DNA from: Candidatus Onthenecus intestinigallinarum
GTDB taxonomy: Bacteria; Bacillota; Clostridia; Christensenellales; Aristaeellaceae
Reading direction: 5' to 3'
NCBI GenBank assembly: GCA_018713325.1
Contig: DVFJ01000036.1
Location: forward strand, 1-64,000
DNA length: 64,000 nt
Shown here piece after piece: positions 52,019 through 59,473 of this stretch. Within the stretch, counting starts at the first letter, position 1; every line of letters begins with the position of its first letter. The notes under the pieces were generated by a model, which saw only the letters and a program-made list of their open reading frames with translations, was not told the origin of the DNA and did not search any database. Made by a program: the position numbers and the translations under genes.

Positions 52019-52747
52019 TCAGCCGCGCCGCCGGGGCGTCAGCAGCGAAAGGGGCACCGTGTACTTGTCGTACCGGCGGCCCCTTTTGTCATGCCATGCG
52101 CCGGCGGCGGACGGCACCATCACGGAGGCCGTCTTGCCCACCCGTGAGACGACGCCGCAAAGCGTGCGGGCCTCAAATGGGAAGCTGACGCGCGCGCCCA
52201 CGCCGACGCCCAGCGCGGCCGCCTCCTGCGCACGCGTGGGGAGCGCGTGCGTGCACGTCCTGTGCTGAAAGAGCCCATGGGAGAGCGCGCGAAACGTCGA
52301 CTGGTGCGCGCTGCATGTGCCATAGAGCGCCCACTCAGCCGCATGGCACAGCTCGTGCTCGAACACCAGCTGAAAGGCCTCCAGGGCGTCCAACGCTTCG
52401 ACGCCGTTCACGAAAAACGGTCCTTTGCGCAGCCGGAAGAGGAAGTCCGTGCTCATGCGGATCTGCACGTCCGTCGCGCCGTCGGCCGCAATCCGCGCGC
52501 AGAATTTCCCGGCGCAGCGCGTCATGCGCGCCGTGCCCACGACGCATAGCTGCGGCAGGCGCCGCGCAAAGAGCCCGTCAAAGAACAGCGCGTCGTAGTG
52601 GCGCAGCATCGCGTCCAGCGCCGCCGGCTCCAGCTTGCAAATCGGGCTGCATGCGAGCGCCGGCCAGGCGCAGAGCAGCCGCCTGCGGACCTCGGCGCGC
52701 AGGCGCGCAGTCTCCGGCGGCTCGAGCGGACAGGGGAAGGGTATCAA
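52019..52747 (-). CDS. SprT-like zinc metalloprotease
   Basis: 242 residues. HELCH (131-135) with third ligand His148 (AHQSTFRALSHGL) matches SprT/Spartan domains; Cys-rich flanks are present. SprT relatives cleave DNA-protein crosslinks, which would fit the adjacent sbcDC, but function here is inferred. TTG start with AGAGGTGA upstream. The C-terminal 60 residues look like a small beta domain. Confidence 0.72.
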   Translation of the reverse strand: MIPFPCPLEPPETARLRAEVRRRLLCAWPALACSPICKLEPAALDAMLRHYDALFFDGLFARRLPQLCVVGTARMTRCAGKFCARIAADGATDVQIRMSTDFLFRLRKGPFFVNGVEALDALEAFQLVFEHELCHAAEWALYGTCSAHQSTFRALSHGLFQHRTCTHALPTRAQEAAALGVGVGARVSFPFEARTLCGVVSRVGKTASVMVPSAAGAWHDKRGRRYDKYTVPLSLLTPRRRG

Positions 52748-52802
52748 GGCCGTTTCACCTCTTTTTGGAATGGATTGGCGAAGATATCTTTAAGAAAATA
52801 TG

Positions 52803-52831
52803 TTGACAGCTTAATATATTTGTAATATATT
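52803..52831 (+). promoter_or_regulatory. Promoter with tandem palindromic operator for the M50-like gene
   Basis: TTGACA (52803-52808), 17-base spacer, TATATT (52826-52831). AATATATT, itself a perfect palindrome, occurs at 52813-52820 and again at 52824-52831, 11 bases apart. One copy is in the spacer and one covers the -10. This looks like a repressor site. Confidence 0.65.
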
Positions 52832-52890
52832 GAATCCAACTGGCGGGCAACGCGTTCCGACTGTGCCCGCACATCCCGGGGAGGCAAGCC

Positions 52891-53961
52891 ATGAAGAGAC
52901 GCTGGAAACCCGCTGTATTTTTTCTGTTCCTGGCGATGGCCGGCGGCGTGGCCGGCTTTTGGGGCGGCATGCGCATCGCGGCAGACGACGAGGCCGGCAG
53001 CCAGCTGCTGGCGCTCGCCCACGCTCTGATCTATATCGGCCTGAGCGCATACGCGCACATCCTGCTGCACGAGGCGGGGCACATGGCCGCCGGACTCTTG
53101 ACGGGCTACCGGTTCGTGTCCTTTCGCATCGCCAGCTGGACGCTGGTGCGCACGGGCGGCCGGTGGGCGCTGCGCCGGTTTTCCATTCCGGGCACGGCGG
53201 GGCAATGCCTGATGATGCCGCCTCAAGGGGTATCGCGCCCGCCCTTCGTCTGCTATAACCTTGGCGGAGCACTGGCCAATTTGCTGTGCGCAGCCGCCGG
53301 CTTCGCGTGGGGCGGGGCGTTTGGCGTCATCTTCGGCGCCATGGGGCTGATCATCGCATTGGCCAACGTCATACCTCTCGACGCAGGCGTGCCAAACGAC
53401 GGATACAATCTATATGTCCTGCTCAGGAGCGAGGCCGCGCGCCGCGCCTTTGCCGCGCAGCTGTCCGTCAACGGACTGATGAGCGAGGGGAAGCGCCCGC
53501 ATGAGCTGCCCGAGGCGCTCTACGCGCTCGATCCGGACGCGCAGGACCTGTTCAGCGTCACGCTGCGGCAGATGCGCTATCAACGGGCGCTGGACGAAGG
53601 GGATCTGTCCGGCGCGCAGGCAGAGCTGGATGCCATGCAAGCGCACCGAGACCGGCTGCCCAGGCTGTATGTCCTGGAGCTGGACTGCGAGCGCGCCTAT
53701 ATGATGATGGTCCAGGAGGAGAGCCGCGAGGCGGTGGACCGGGTGTACGGCGGGGAGACGCGCGCCTTTGCGCAGCGGGCGCAGTTCATCCTCGCCCACC
53801 TGCGCGTGGAGATCGCGTATGCGCTCCAGTGCGAAGGCGACGTCGCCCGCGCACAGGAGCTCTATGCGCGGGCGGCGAAACTTGCGGCGAGCTATCCGGT
53901 CGCCGGCGAGGCGGCCTGCGAGATGGAGCTGATGCGCGCGTGGATGCGGCGCGTCTCGTGA
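52891..53961 (+). CDS. Membrane M50-like metallopeptidase with helical-repeat C-terminal half
   Basis: 356 residues. Membrane helices near 8-30, 42-60, 120-140 and 145-163. HEAGH (60-64) is the zinc motif; the third ligand is the Asp of VPNDGYN (167-173), replacing the LDG motif of classical site-2 proteases. Residues 175-356 are soluble, helical and TPR-like (ALDEGDLSGAQAELDAM; GDVARAQELYARAAKLA). Unlike rseP it has no PDZ domain. Substrate unknown. GGGGAGG precedes the ATG. Ends 4 bases from the convergent regulator gene. Confidence 0.72.
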   Translation: MKRRWKPAVFFLFLAMAGGVAGFWGGMRIAADDEAGSQLLALAHALIYIGLSAYAHILLHEAGHMAAGLLTGYRFVSFRIASWTLVRTGGRWALRRFSIPGTAGQCLMMPPQGVSRPPFVCYNLGGALANLLCAAAGFAWGGAFGVIFGAMGLIIALANVIPLDAGVPNDGYNLYVLLRSEAARRAFAAQLSVNGLMSEGKRPHELPEALYALDPDAQDLFSVTLRQMRYQRALDEGDLSGAQAELDAMQAHRDRLPRLYVLELDCERAYMMMVQEESREAVDRVYGGETRAFAQRAQFILAHLRVEIAYALQCEGDVARAQELYARAAKLAASYPVAGEAACEMELMRAWMRRVS

Positions 53962-53965
53962 GCGG

Positions 53966-54706
53966 TTACAGATTCGCCTCCAGGCGCACGGCGCGGCCGA
54001 TGAAGTTGACGTCGGCTGCGTCGAGCGTATCGGCGCCGTATTCGCGGCCGTAGCTCTGCAGCAGCACGCGCGTGGCGTCCAGCTTTTTGACCTTGCGCAG
54101 CGCGCGGTGGTTTTTGTATTCCACGAGCATGATCGCCTCGTCCACGGGGCTCTGCGCGGGCACGATCAGCACGAAGTCGCCCGCCAGCACGCGAAAGCCG
54201 CGCATCGAGTCGTCCGGCGCGAGGAAATACAGCACCTTTTCGGGGTTGGCGCCCTCGATACGGCCGTTCTGGATGGGCAGCAGCCTGCGCGCGACGTTCT
54301 GCCAGGCGGCGTTCATCACCGGCACGGCCTTGAGCACGCCGCCTAGCGCGTCCAGCCAGATGCCGCTGGCCGCTGCGGCGCTTTCGCCCGCCTGTGAGGA
54401 GGCGACCTTCACCGCAGCGGGAGCCGGAGCGGGGGCCGCGGCCTGGCGCGCCTTTTCGGGCTGCGTCTTGATCATCTCCAGGTCGACCGTCGCGGCGATT
54501 TCGTCCAGCGAAAAGTCGGCCTCCGTCTGCTCGCGCAGGCCGATCGTGCGCAGAATGCGCCGGGCCTGGTCGTCCTGGATGATGCGCTTGCCGCTCTCCA
54601 CCTCGAGCAGGTATTTTTCCGAGATGCCGCATTTGCGCGCAACCTGTTTGGGGCTCAGCTTCTGTCTCGTGCGTTCCAGCAAAATGAGGTCTCCAAGACG
54701 GCTCAT
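53966..54706 (-). CDS. XRE-family regulator with S24/LexA-like self-cleavage domain
   Basis: 246 residues. N-terminal helix-turn-helix (about 4-45), an Ala/Pro-rich linker (about 85-115) containing an Ala-Gly pair (106-107), and a C-terminal S24 domain with Ser167 (DDSM) and a Lys at 205-208 (LRKVKK). This is the architecture of CI-type phage repressors, but no phage genes are present. It probably binds DNA and is inactivated by self-cleavage under stress. GAGGAGG precedes the ATG. Divergent from the NifU-like operon. Confidence 0.8.
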   Translation of the reverse strand: MSRLGDLILLERTRQKLSPKQVARKCGISEKYLLEVESGKRIIQDDQARRILRTIGLREQTEADFSLDEIAATVDLEMIKTQPEKARQAAAPAPAPAAVKVASSQAGESAAAASGIWLDALGGVLKAVPVMNAAWQNVARRLLPIQNGRIEGANPEKVLYFLAPDDSMRGFRVLAGDFVLIVPAQSPVDEAIMLVEYKNHRALRKVKKLDATRVLLQSYGREYGADTLDAADVNFIGRAVRLEANL

Positions 54707-54745
54707 GTGGGGTTCCTCCTCGTTTCAAAGCATGTCATGCCCTTA

Positions 54746-54773
54746 AGTATAGCACAGCCCCGGCCAAAGGCAA
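54746..54773 (-). promoter_or_regulatory. Promoter for the XRE-S24 regulator
   Basis: Minus strand TTGCCT (54773-54768), 16-base spacer, TATACT (54751-54746). Confidence 0.65.
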
Positions 54774-54857
54774 GCGTCCGGGGCAAAAAAGCGCGCAAAG
54801 CGGATTGACAAAAATAACGCAATTGCGGTCAAGCCCCTATTCATGCGCAGGAAAATA

Positions 54858-54866
54858 TGGTATAAT
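54858..54866 (+). promoter_or_regulatory. Extended -10 promoter for the NifU-like/GGGtGRT operon
   Basis: TGGTATAAT is an extended -10. No strong -35 lies at 17 bases; TTGACA at 54805 is too far. Confidence 0.65.
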
Positions 54867-54870
54867 AAAT

Positions 54871-54899
54871 CGGATAATGCCAAGCCTTGCGACTATCCG
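54871..54899 (+). other. Leader hairpin before the NifU-like gene
   Basis: CGGATA (54871-54876) pairs with TATCCG (54894-54899), ending 5 bases before AGGAGG. It may stabilise the mRNA 5' end. Confidence 0.4.
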
Positions 54900-54920
54900 A
54901 AGATAGGAGGAATCGATTCA

Positions 54921-55622
54921 ATGCAATACTCCAAGGAAGTTGAAGAAATGGTCTGTGTCGCCAAGGGGCCGCATCACGGCCCGGCGCCCATCCCCGAAGA
55001 GGGCAAGTGGGTGCAGGCGAAGGAGATCAAGGACATCTCCGGCCTCACGCATGGCATCGGCTGGTGCGCCCCGCAGCAGGGCACCTGTAAGCTGACGCTG
55101 AACGTGAAGCAGGGCGTCATCGAGGAGGCGCTGGTCGAGACCATCGGCTGCTCGGGCATGACCCACTCCGCCGCCATGGCCAGCGAGATCCTGCCGGGCA
55201 AGACCATCCTCGAGGCGCTGAACACCGACCTGGTCTGCGACGCGATCAACACCGCGATGCGCGAGCTGTTCCTGCAGATCGTCTACGGCCGCACGCAGTC
55301 CGCGTTCTCCGACGACGGCCTGGTCATCGGCGCCGGTCTGGAGGACCTGGGCAAGGGCCTGCGCTCCCAGGTGGGCACGATGTACGGCACCAAGCTCAAG
55401 GGCACCCGCTACCTGGAGATGGCCGAGGGCTACGTGCTCCAGATGGCCCTGGACAAGGACGATCAGGTCTGCGGCTACCAGTTCCTCTCCCTGGGCAAGA
55501 TGATGGACGCCATCAAGAAGGGCATGTCCCCCAACGAGGCCTACGAGAAGAACATCGGCACCTATGGCCGCTTCAAGGCTGAGGACGGCGCGGTCAAGTG
55601 GATCGACCCGCGCAAGCAGTAA
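54921..55622 (+). CDS. NifU-like iron-sulfur cluster scaffold-type protein, partner of GGGtGRT
   Basis: 233 residues. The central part resembles NifU/IscU: Cys49 (GIGWCAP), Cys56 (QQGTCKL) and Cys77 in TIGCSGMTHSAAMASE, followed by LPGKT. Cys12, 106 and 184 are additional. The C-terminal 110 residues have no recognisable domain. By family it may build or carry Fe-S clusters; the true client is unknown. AGGAGG at 54905-54910 sets the ATG. Very biased codon use (GGC, CTG, AAG, GAG) suggests high expression. Followed after 16 bases by the GGGtGRT gene. Confidence 0.83.
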   Translation: MQYSKEVEEMVCVAKGPHHGPAPIPEEGKWVQAKEIKDISGLTHGIGWCAPQQGTCKLTLNVKQGVIEEALVETIGCSGMTHSAAMASEILPGKTILEALNTDLVCDAINTAMRELFLQIVYGRTQSAFSDDGLVIGAGLEDLGKGLRSQVGTMYGTKLKGTRYLEMAEGYVLQMALDKDDQVCGYQFLSLGKMMDAIKKGMSPNEAYEKNIGTYGRFKAEDGAVKWIDPRKQ

Positions 55623-55638
55623 TAGGAGGTGTGCAGGA

Positions 55639-56655
55639 ATGGCTCTGTTTGAAGGTTATGAACGTCGCATGCCCCAGCTCCAGCCGGTCCTCGAGAAGTA
55701 CGGCTTCAAGGATTTCGATGAGCTGAAGGCTTTCAACAACTCCAAGGGCGTCGACGCCTACAAGATCGTCGAGGGCATCCAGCCCATCGCGTTTGAGAAC
55801 GCCAAGTGGGCCTATGAGCTGGGCGCGGCCATCGCGCTCAAGAAGAACGTCAAGACCGCCGCCGAGGCCGCCAAGTGCATCGGCGAGGGCCTGCAGGCGT
55901 TCTGCATCCCCGGCTCCGTGGCGGACCAGCGCCAGGTCGGCCTGGGCCACGGCAACCTGGGCGCCATGCTGCTGGATGAGAAGACCGAGTGCTTCGCCTT
56001 CCTGGCCGGCCACGAGTCCTTCGCCGCCGCCGAGGGCGCCATCGGCATCGCCCGCAACGCCAACAAGGTGCGCAAGACGCCGCTGCGCGTCATCCTCAAC
56101 GGCCTGGGCAAGGACGCCGCGATGATCATCAGCCGCATCAACGGCTTCACGTACGTGCAGACGAAGTACGACTACCTCTCCGCGGACGTCAAAGAAGACC
56201 ACGCGCTGACCGTCGTGAACGAGACCGCCTACTCCACCGGCGAGCGCTCCAAGGTCCGCTGCTATGGCGCGGACGACGTGCGCGAGGGCGTGGCCGTCAT
56301 GTGGCACGAGGGTGTGGACGTGTCCATCACGGGCAACTCCACCAACCCGACGCGCTTCCAGCATCCCGTCGCCGGCACCTATAAGAAGGAGTGCTGGGAG
56401 GCCGGGAAGCAGTACTTCTCCGTGGCCTCCGGCGGCGGCACGGGCCGCACGCTGCATCCGGACAACATGGCCGCCGGCCCCGCCAGCTATGGCATGACCG
56501 ATACCATGGGCCGCATGCACTCCGACGCGCAGTTCGCCGGCTCCTCCTCTGTGCCCGCGCACGTGGAGATGATGGGCCTGATCGGCATGGGCAACAACCC
56601 CATGGTCGGCGCGACCGTGGCCGTGGCCGTGGCCGTCGAAGAGGCGCAGAAGTAA
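55639..56655 (+). CDS. GGGtGRT family protein of unknown function
   Basis: 338 residues, full length, no membrane segments. The naming motif GGGTGRT is at 265-271 (SVASGGGTGRTLHPDN). Other notable parts are GLGHGNLGAMLLDE (101-114) with LAGHESFAAAEGA (122-134), Gly-rich loops that could bind a nucleotide or cofactor, and Cys80, 89, 118, 208 and 252. It is almost always paired with the NifU-like gene in organisms where I know it, which points to a joint role, but the reaction is unknown. AGGAGGT at 55624-55630. Codon bias again suggests abundance. Confidence 0.88.
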   Translation: MALFEGYERRMPQLQPVLEKYGFKDFDELKAFNNSKGVDAYKIVEGIQPIAFENAKWAYELGAAIALKKNVKTAAEAAKCIGEGLQAFCIPGSVADQRQVGLGHGNLGAMLLDEKTECFAFLAGHESFAAAEGAIGIARNANKVRKTPLRVILNGLGKDAAMIISRINGFTYVQTKYDYLSADVKEDHALTVVNETAYSTGERSKVRCYGADDVREGVAVMWHEGVDVSITGNSTNPTRFQHPVAGTYKKECWEAGKQYFSVASGGGTGRTLHPDNMAAGPASYGMTDTMGRMHSDAQFAGSSSVPAHVEMMGLIGMGNNPMVGATVAVAVAVEEAQK

Positions 56656-56675
56656 GACAGGTAAACGCCCTGGGG

Positions 56676-56706
56676 GAACCCCGCATCAGCCGGGGTTCTC
56701 CTTTTC
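56676..56706 (+). terminator. Terminator of the GGGtGRT operon
   Basis: GAACCCCG and CGGGGTTC pair around CATCAGC, followed by TCCTTTTCC. Confidence 0.75.
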
Positions 56707-56807
56707 CATACGTTTAGTCCGGACACACGCCGCCGGGCGGCGATGTACATTATGAAAATATAAGTGCATTTGTCACGGGCGTCTGCGGCCAGCTCGACTA
56801 CGACGTC

Positions 56808-57644
56808 ATGCAGGAACTGGCCTCCAGGGGCATCGAGGCGGTCGGCAGCGACATCGCGCCCGCACAGGGCGGCGCCTATGTCTCCCTGGACATCACGGAC
56901 GGCGCGGCTGTTCGCGAGGCGCTGCGCGCGCAGCGGCCCGACGCGGTGATTCACTGCGCAGCGTGGACGGCAGTGGACGCAGCGGAAGATGAAGATAAAC
57001 GCGAACTTGTGCAGGCCGTCAACGCAGAGGGGACGCGGCACATCGCGCAGGCGTGCCGCGAAATCGGCTGCAAGCTGATGTACATCAGCACGGACTACGT
57101 GTTTGACGGCCGTGGCGAATCGCCCTGGCAGCCGGACTGCACGGATTACGCGCCGCTGAACGTCTATGGCCGGACAAAGCTGGAGGGGGAACAGGCGGTC
57201 TGCGAGCTGCTGGAGCGGTATTTCATCGTGCGCATCGCATGGGTATTCGGGTTGAACGGCCAAAACTTCGTGCGCACGATGCTCCGCCTGGGGCAGACGC
57301 ACGACACGCTGCGCGTGGTGCGCGATCAGATCGGCACGCCGACGTATACGCCGGATCTGGCGCGCCTGCTGGTCGACATGATCCAGACCGAGCGGTATGG
57401 CCGCTATCACGCCACAAACGAAGGCGGCTACATCAGCTGGTACGACTTTGCGCGGGAGATCTTCCGCCAGGCGGGCATGAACGTGAACGTCCTGCCGGTG
57501 ACGACGGCGGAGTATGGCGTCTCGAAGGCAAGACGTCCCTTCAACAGCCGGTTGGATAAGCGCAAGCTCGTTGAGAACGGCTTTGCACCGCTGCCGGACT
57601 GGCGCGACGCGCTGAGCCGGTATCTGACGGCGCTGCGCCCATAA
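56808..57644 (+). CDS. rfbD: dTDP-4-dehydrorhamnose reductase-like protein (RfbD), 5' end disrupted
   Basis: 278 residues from the first usable ATG. Short-chain dehydrogenase fold with HCAAWTAVDAAEDE, STDYVFDG and catalytic YGRTK. Homology clearly begins earlier, at 56769, with FVTGVCGQLDYDV, the Rossmann loop. No ATG, GTG or TTG is in frame upstream of it. ATG AAA ATA at 56752-56760 would give the normal MKI start but is followed by TAAGTGCA (56761-56768), which adds a stop and shifts the frame. Removing those eight bases restores MKIFVTG. The gene may be inactive or start at a non-standard codon. No other rml genes are nearby. Confidence 0.8.
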   Translation: MQELASRGIEAVGSDIAPAQGGAYVSLDITDGAAVREALRAQRPDAVIHCAAWTAVDAAEDEDKRELVQAVNAEGTRHIAQACREIGCKLMYISTDYVFDGRGESPWQPDCTDYAPLNVYGRTKLEGEQAVCELLERYFIVRIAWVFGLNGQNFVRTMLRLGQTHDTLRVVRDQIGTPTYTPDLARLLVDMIQTERYGRYHATNEGGYISWYDFAREIFRQAGMNVNVLPVTTAEYGVSKARRPFNSRLDKRKLVENGFAPLPDWRDALSRYLTALRP

Positions 57645-57656
57645 GTGAAAAAAACG

Positions 57657-57706
57657 AGGCCCTTTTCCTCTCGCCATCCGGCGGGGAAAGGGCCTTTGTT
57701 TTTTGC
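57657..57706. terminator. Bidirectional terminator between the rfbD-like gene and lexA
   Basis: AGGCCCTTTTCC and GGAAAGGGCCT pair; TTTGTTTTTT follows on plus and a T7 run on minus. The genes converge here. Confidence 0.85.
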
Positions 57707-57712
57707 CGGGTC

Positions 57713-58321
57713 TCACATGCGCCGCACCAGCGACGTCACGCGTCCCAGGATGGACAGCTCCTCGACGATGATCGGATCCATGTAGTCATTTTCGGGCTGC
57801 AGGCGGAAATGCCCGTTTTCCTTGTAATAGCGCTTGACGGTCGCCTCGTCGTCAATCAGGGCGACGACGATGTCGCCGTTGTTGGCGTGCGGCTGCTTGC
57901 GTACGATCAGGTAGTCGCCCTCCAGAATGCCGGCGTTGACCATGCTGTCCCCGCGCACGCGCAGCGAGAAGTGCTCGCCGTCGCCCAGAAAGTCGGCGGA
58001 GAGCATCAGGTGGTCTTCCACGTTCTCCTGCGCCAGGATCGGCAGCCCCGCCGCCACGCGCCCGATGACGGGCACCTGAACCATCTCCTGGCGGCTGAAC
58101 GAGGGGTCGCCCAGCACCTCCATCGCGCGGGGCTTCATGGCGTCGCGGTGGATCAGGCCCTTCTTCTGCAGGCGTTGCAGGTGGCCGTGAACGGTCGAGG
58201 TGGACTTGAGCCCCACCGCATCGCAGATCTCGCGCACGGAGGGGGGATAGCCTTTTTCCTGAATCTCGCTCTTGATGAAGGCCAAGATCTTGGCCTGGTT
58301 GTCTCCCCGGGGCTTTTTCAT
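57713..58321 (-). CDS. lexA: SOS repressor LexA
   Basis: 202 residues. Winged helix ([20 protein letters not shown]), cleavage site A91-G92 ([10 protein letters not shown]) and the Ser126 (RGDSMVNAG) / Lys163 (ATVKRYY) dyad. Represses DNA-damage genes until RecA triggers self-cleavage. ATG at 58321, with AAGGTGG upstream; an extension to 58396 would cross its promoter. Confidence 0.96.
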   Translation of the reverse strand: MKKPRGDNQAKILAFIKSEIQEKGYPPSVREICDAVGLKSTSTVHGHLQRLQKKGLIHRDAMKPRAMEVLGDPSFSRQEMVQVPVIGRVAAGLPILAQENVEDHLMLSADFLGDGEHFSLRVRGDSMVNAGILEGDYLIVRKQPHANNGDIVVALIDDEATVKRYYKENGHFRLQPENDYMDPIIVEELSILGRVTSLVRRM

Positions 58322-58352
58322 GTCGAACGCCACCTTCTCTATCGTTTCATGT

Positions 58353-58382
58353 AGTATAACATAGACGGCGCCGGAAAAGCAA
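58353..58382 (-). promoter_or_regulatory. lexA promoter
   Basis: Minus strand TTGCTT (58382-58377), 18-base spacer, TATACT (58358-58353). Confidence 0.65.
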
Positions 58383-58389
58383 GCGTTTG

Positions 58390-58418
58390 GAAACATTTGT
58401 TCGTCGGAAATGCGAACA
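58390..58418. promoter_or_regulatory. Possible LexA operator half-sites
   Basis: GAAACATTTGTTCG (58390-58403) matches CGAACnnnnGTTCG at 8 of 10 defined positions. TGTTCG (58398-58403) and CGAACA (58413-58418) form a second inverted pair. They lie just upstream of the lexA -35, consistent with autoregulation. Confidence 0.5.
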
Positions 58419-58438
58419 TCTTTGGAAGTTTAGGGAAA

Positions 58439-59473
58439 TCAAACCGGGCGCGTTCGCATGATCTGTTCGGCGGCGCGTTCAACCTCTGGCAGAAACGACG
58501 TCAGCTTCGCAAACCGGCAGCAAAAATCGCCGTCGCCCGCGATGCCGATGTCAGCCATGAACGCCCGAAACGCCGGCATACGGCGGGCAGCCAATGCGGG
58601 TTCGTCCAGCTCCAGCACGGTCTGGCATCGCGCGAACGTCGCGCCCATCCAGAAGACGGCGTCCTGCGGATGGGGAGAGGAGAGCATACGCCGGCATCCG
58701 TCGATGGAGATGGAGCGCGCCTGGGGCCGGATGTCCGAGCGGAAGCGATAGGCGTCGGACGGACCGTGCGTCTCGCACGCCAGGTCAAACGTCTCCGCCA
58801 GCGCGTCCAGATGTCCCGGCAGGCAGGCGGGATCGAAGCTGTCGCCGGTCAGCTGGCGCAGCAGCGCGGGGTAGAAATCGCCCAGCCCGTGACGTTGGAG
58901 CACTTCGCGCGCGCGCGTATAGCGCCTGCGCACGGTGCAGTTGCACAGCGCGGCCGCGAGGATCGGGAACGTGGAGATGCCGGTGGGGAAGAGCCAGCTG
59001 TTGACGCGCGCCGGGTAGGGGGCTGTGGCGTCAAACGCTCCGGCGCTGCGGCGGATGCCGTCCAGAAATCCCCGGCAGCGCGCGCGAACCCATTCGGGAC
59101 GGGCATATTCGGAGGCGATTCGCCGATGCAGTGGGAGAAGCCAGCCCTCAGGATCGGCAAGGATGACCCCTGCGTTCAGCGCAAAGGCGAGGTAGTGCGT
59201 GCGCAGCACATGCTCCAACGAATCAAACGCCGCCCGTTCCAGCGTCGTGACCTCGAGCAGGGCTGCGCCGTAACGAAACTTGCCGAGCGGCGCAACGGCG
59301 TCAGGGGCGCGCAGCACGAGCACGACGTCCACGTCGGAGCTCTCAGGCCAGGCATCGCCATCCGAAGCCTCCAGTATGGAGCCGGAGAGGTAAGCGCCGC
59401 AAAAGCCCGGCAGGGCGCAGGCCTCCTCCCGCACCCAGCTTCGCGCAACCTCGACGGCCTGCGCGCGCGTCAC
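58439..59473 (-). CDS. Nucleotidyltransferase-domain protein, coupled to MATE transporter
   Basis: 344 residues. Minimal nucleotidyltransferase motif GS (31-32) with SDVDVVLVL (D47, D49) and a helical C-terminal part (about 150-340). This resembles aminoglycoside/lincosamide-type nucleotidyltransferases, but no substrate can be assigned. GTG start at 59473 overlaps the MATE stop by 4 bases (GTGA), with GGAGG 7 bases upstream. Runs toward lexA without a visible terminator. Confidence 0.75.
   Translation of the reverse strand: MTRAQAVEVARSWVREEACALPGFCGAYLSGSILEASDGDAWPESSDVDVVLVLRAPDAVAPLGKFRYGAALLEVTTLERAAFDSLEHVLRTHYLAFALNAGVILADPEGWLLPLHRRIASEYARPEWVRARCRGFLDGIRRSAGAFDATAPYPARVNSWLFPTGISTFPILAAALCNCTVRRRYTRAREVLQRHGLGDFYPALLRQLTGDSFDPACLPGHLDALAETFDLACETHGPSDAYRFRSDIRPQARSISIDGCRRMLSSPHPQDAVFWMGATFARCQTVLELDEPALAARRMPAFRAFMADIGIAGDGDFCCRFAKLTSFLPEVERAAEQIMRTRPV

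Noticed and set aside
52813..52831. AATATATT repeats as the beginning of a CRISPR or iteron array
   Set aside because: Only two 8-base copies with a 3-base gap; a promoter operator explains them better.
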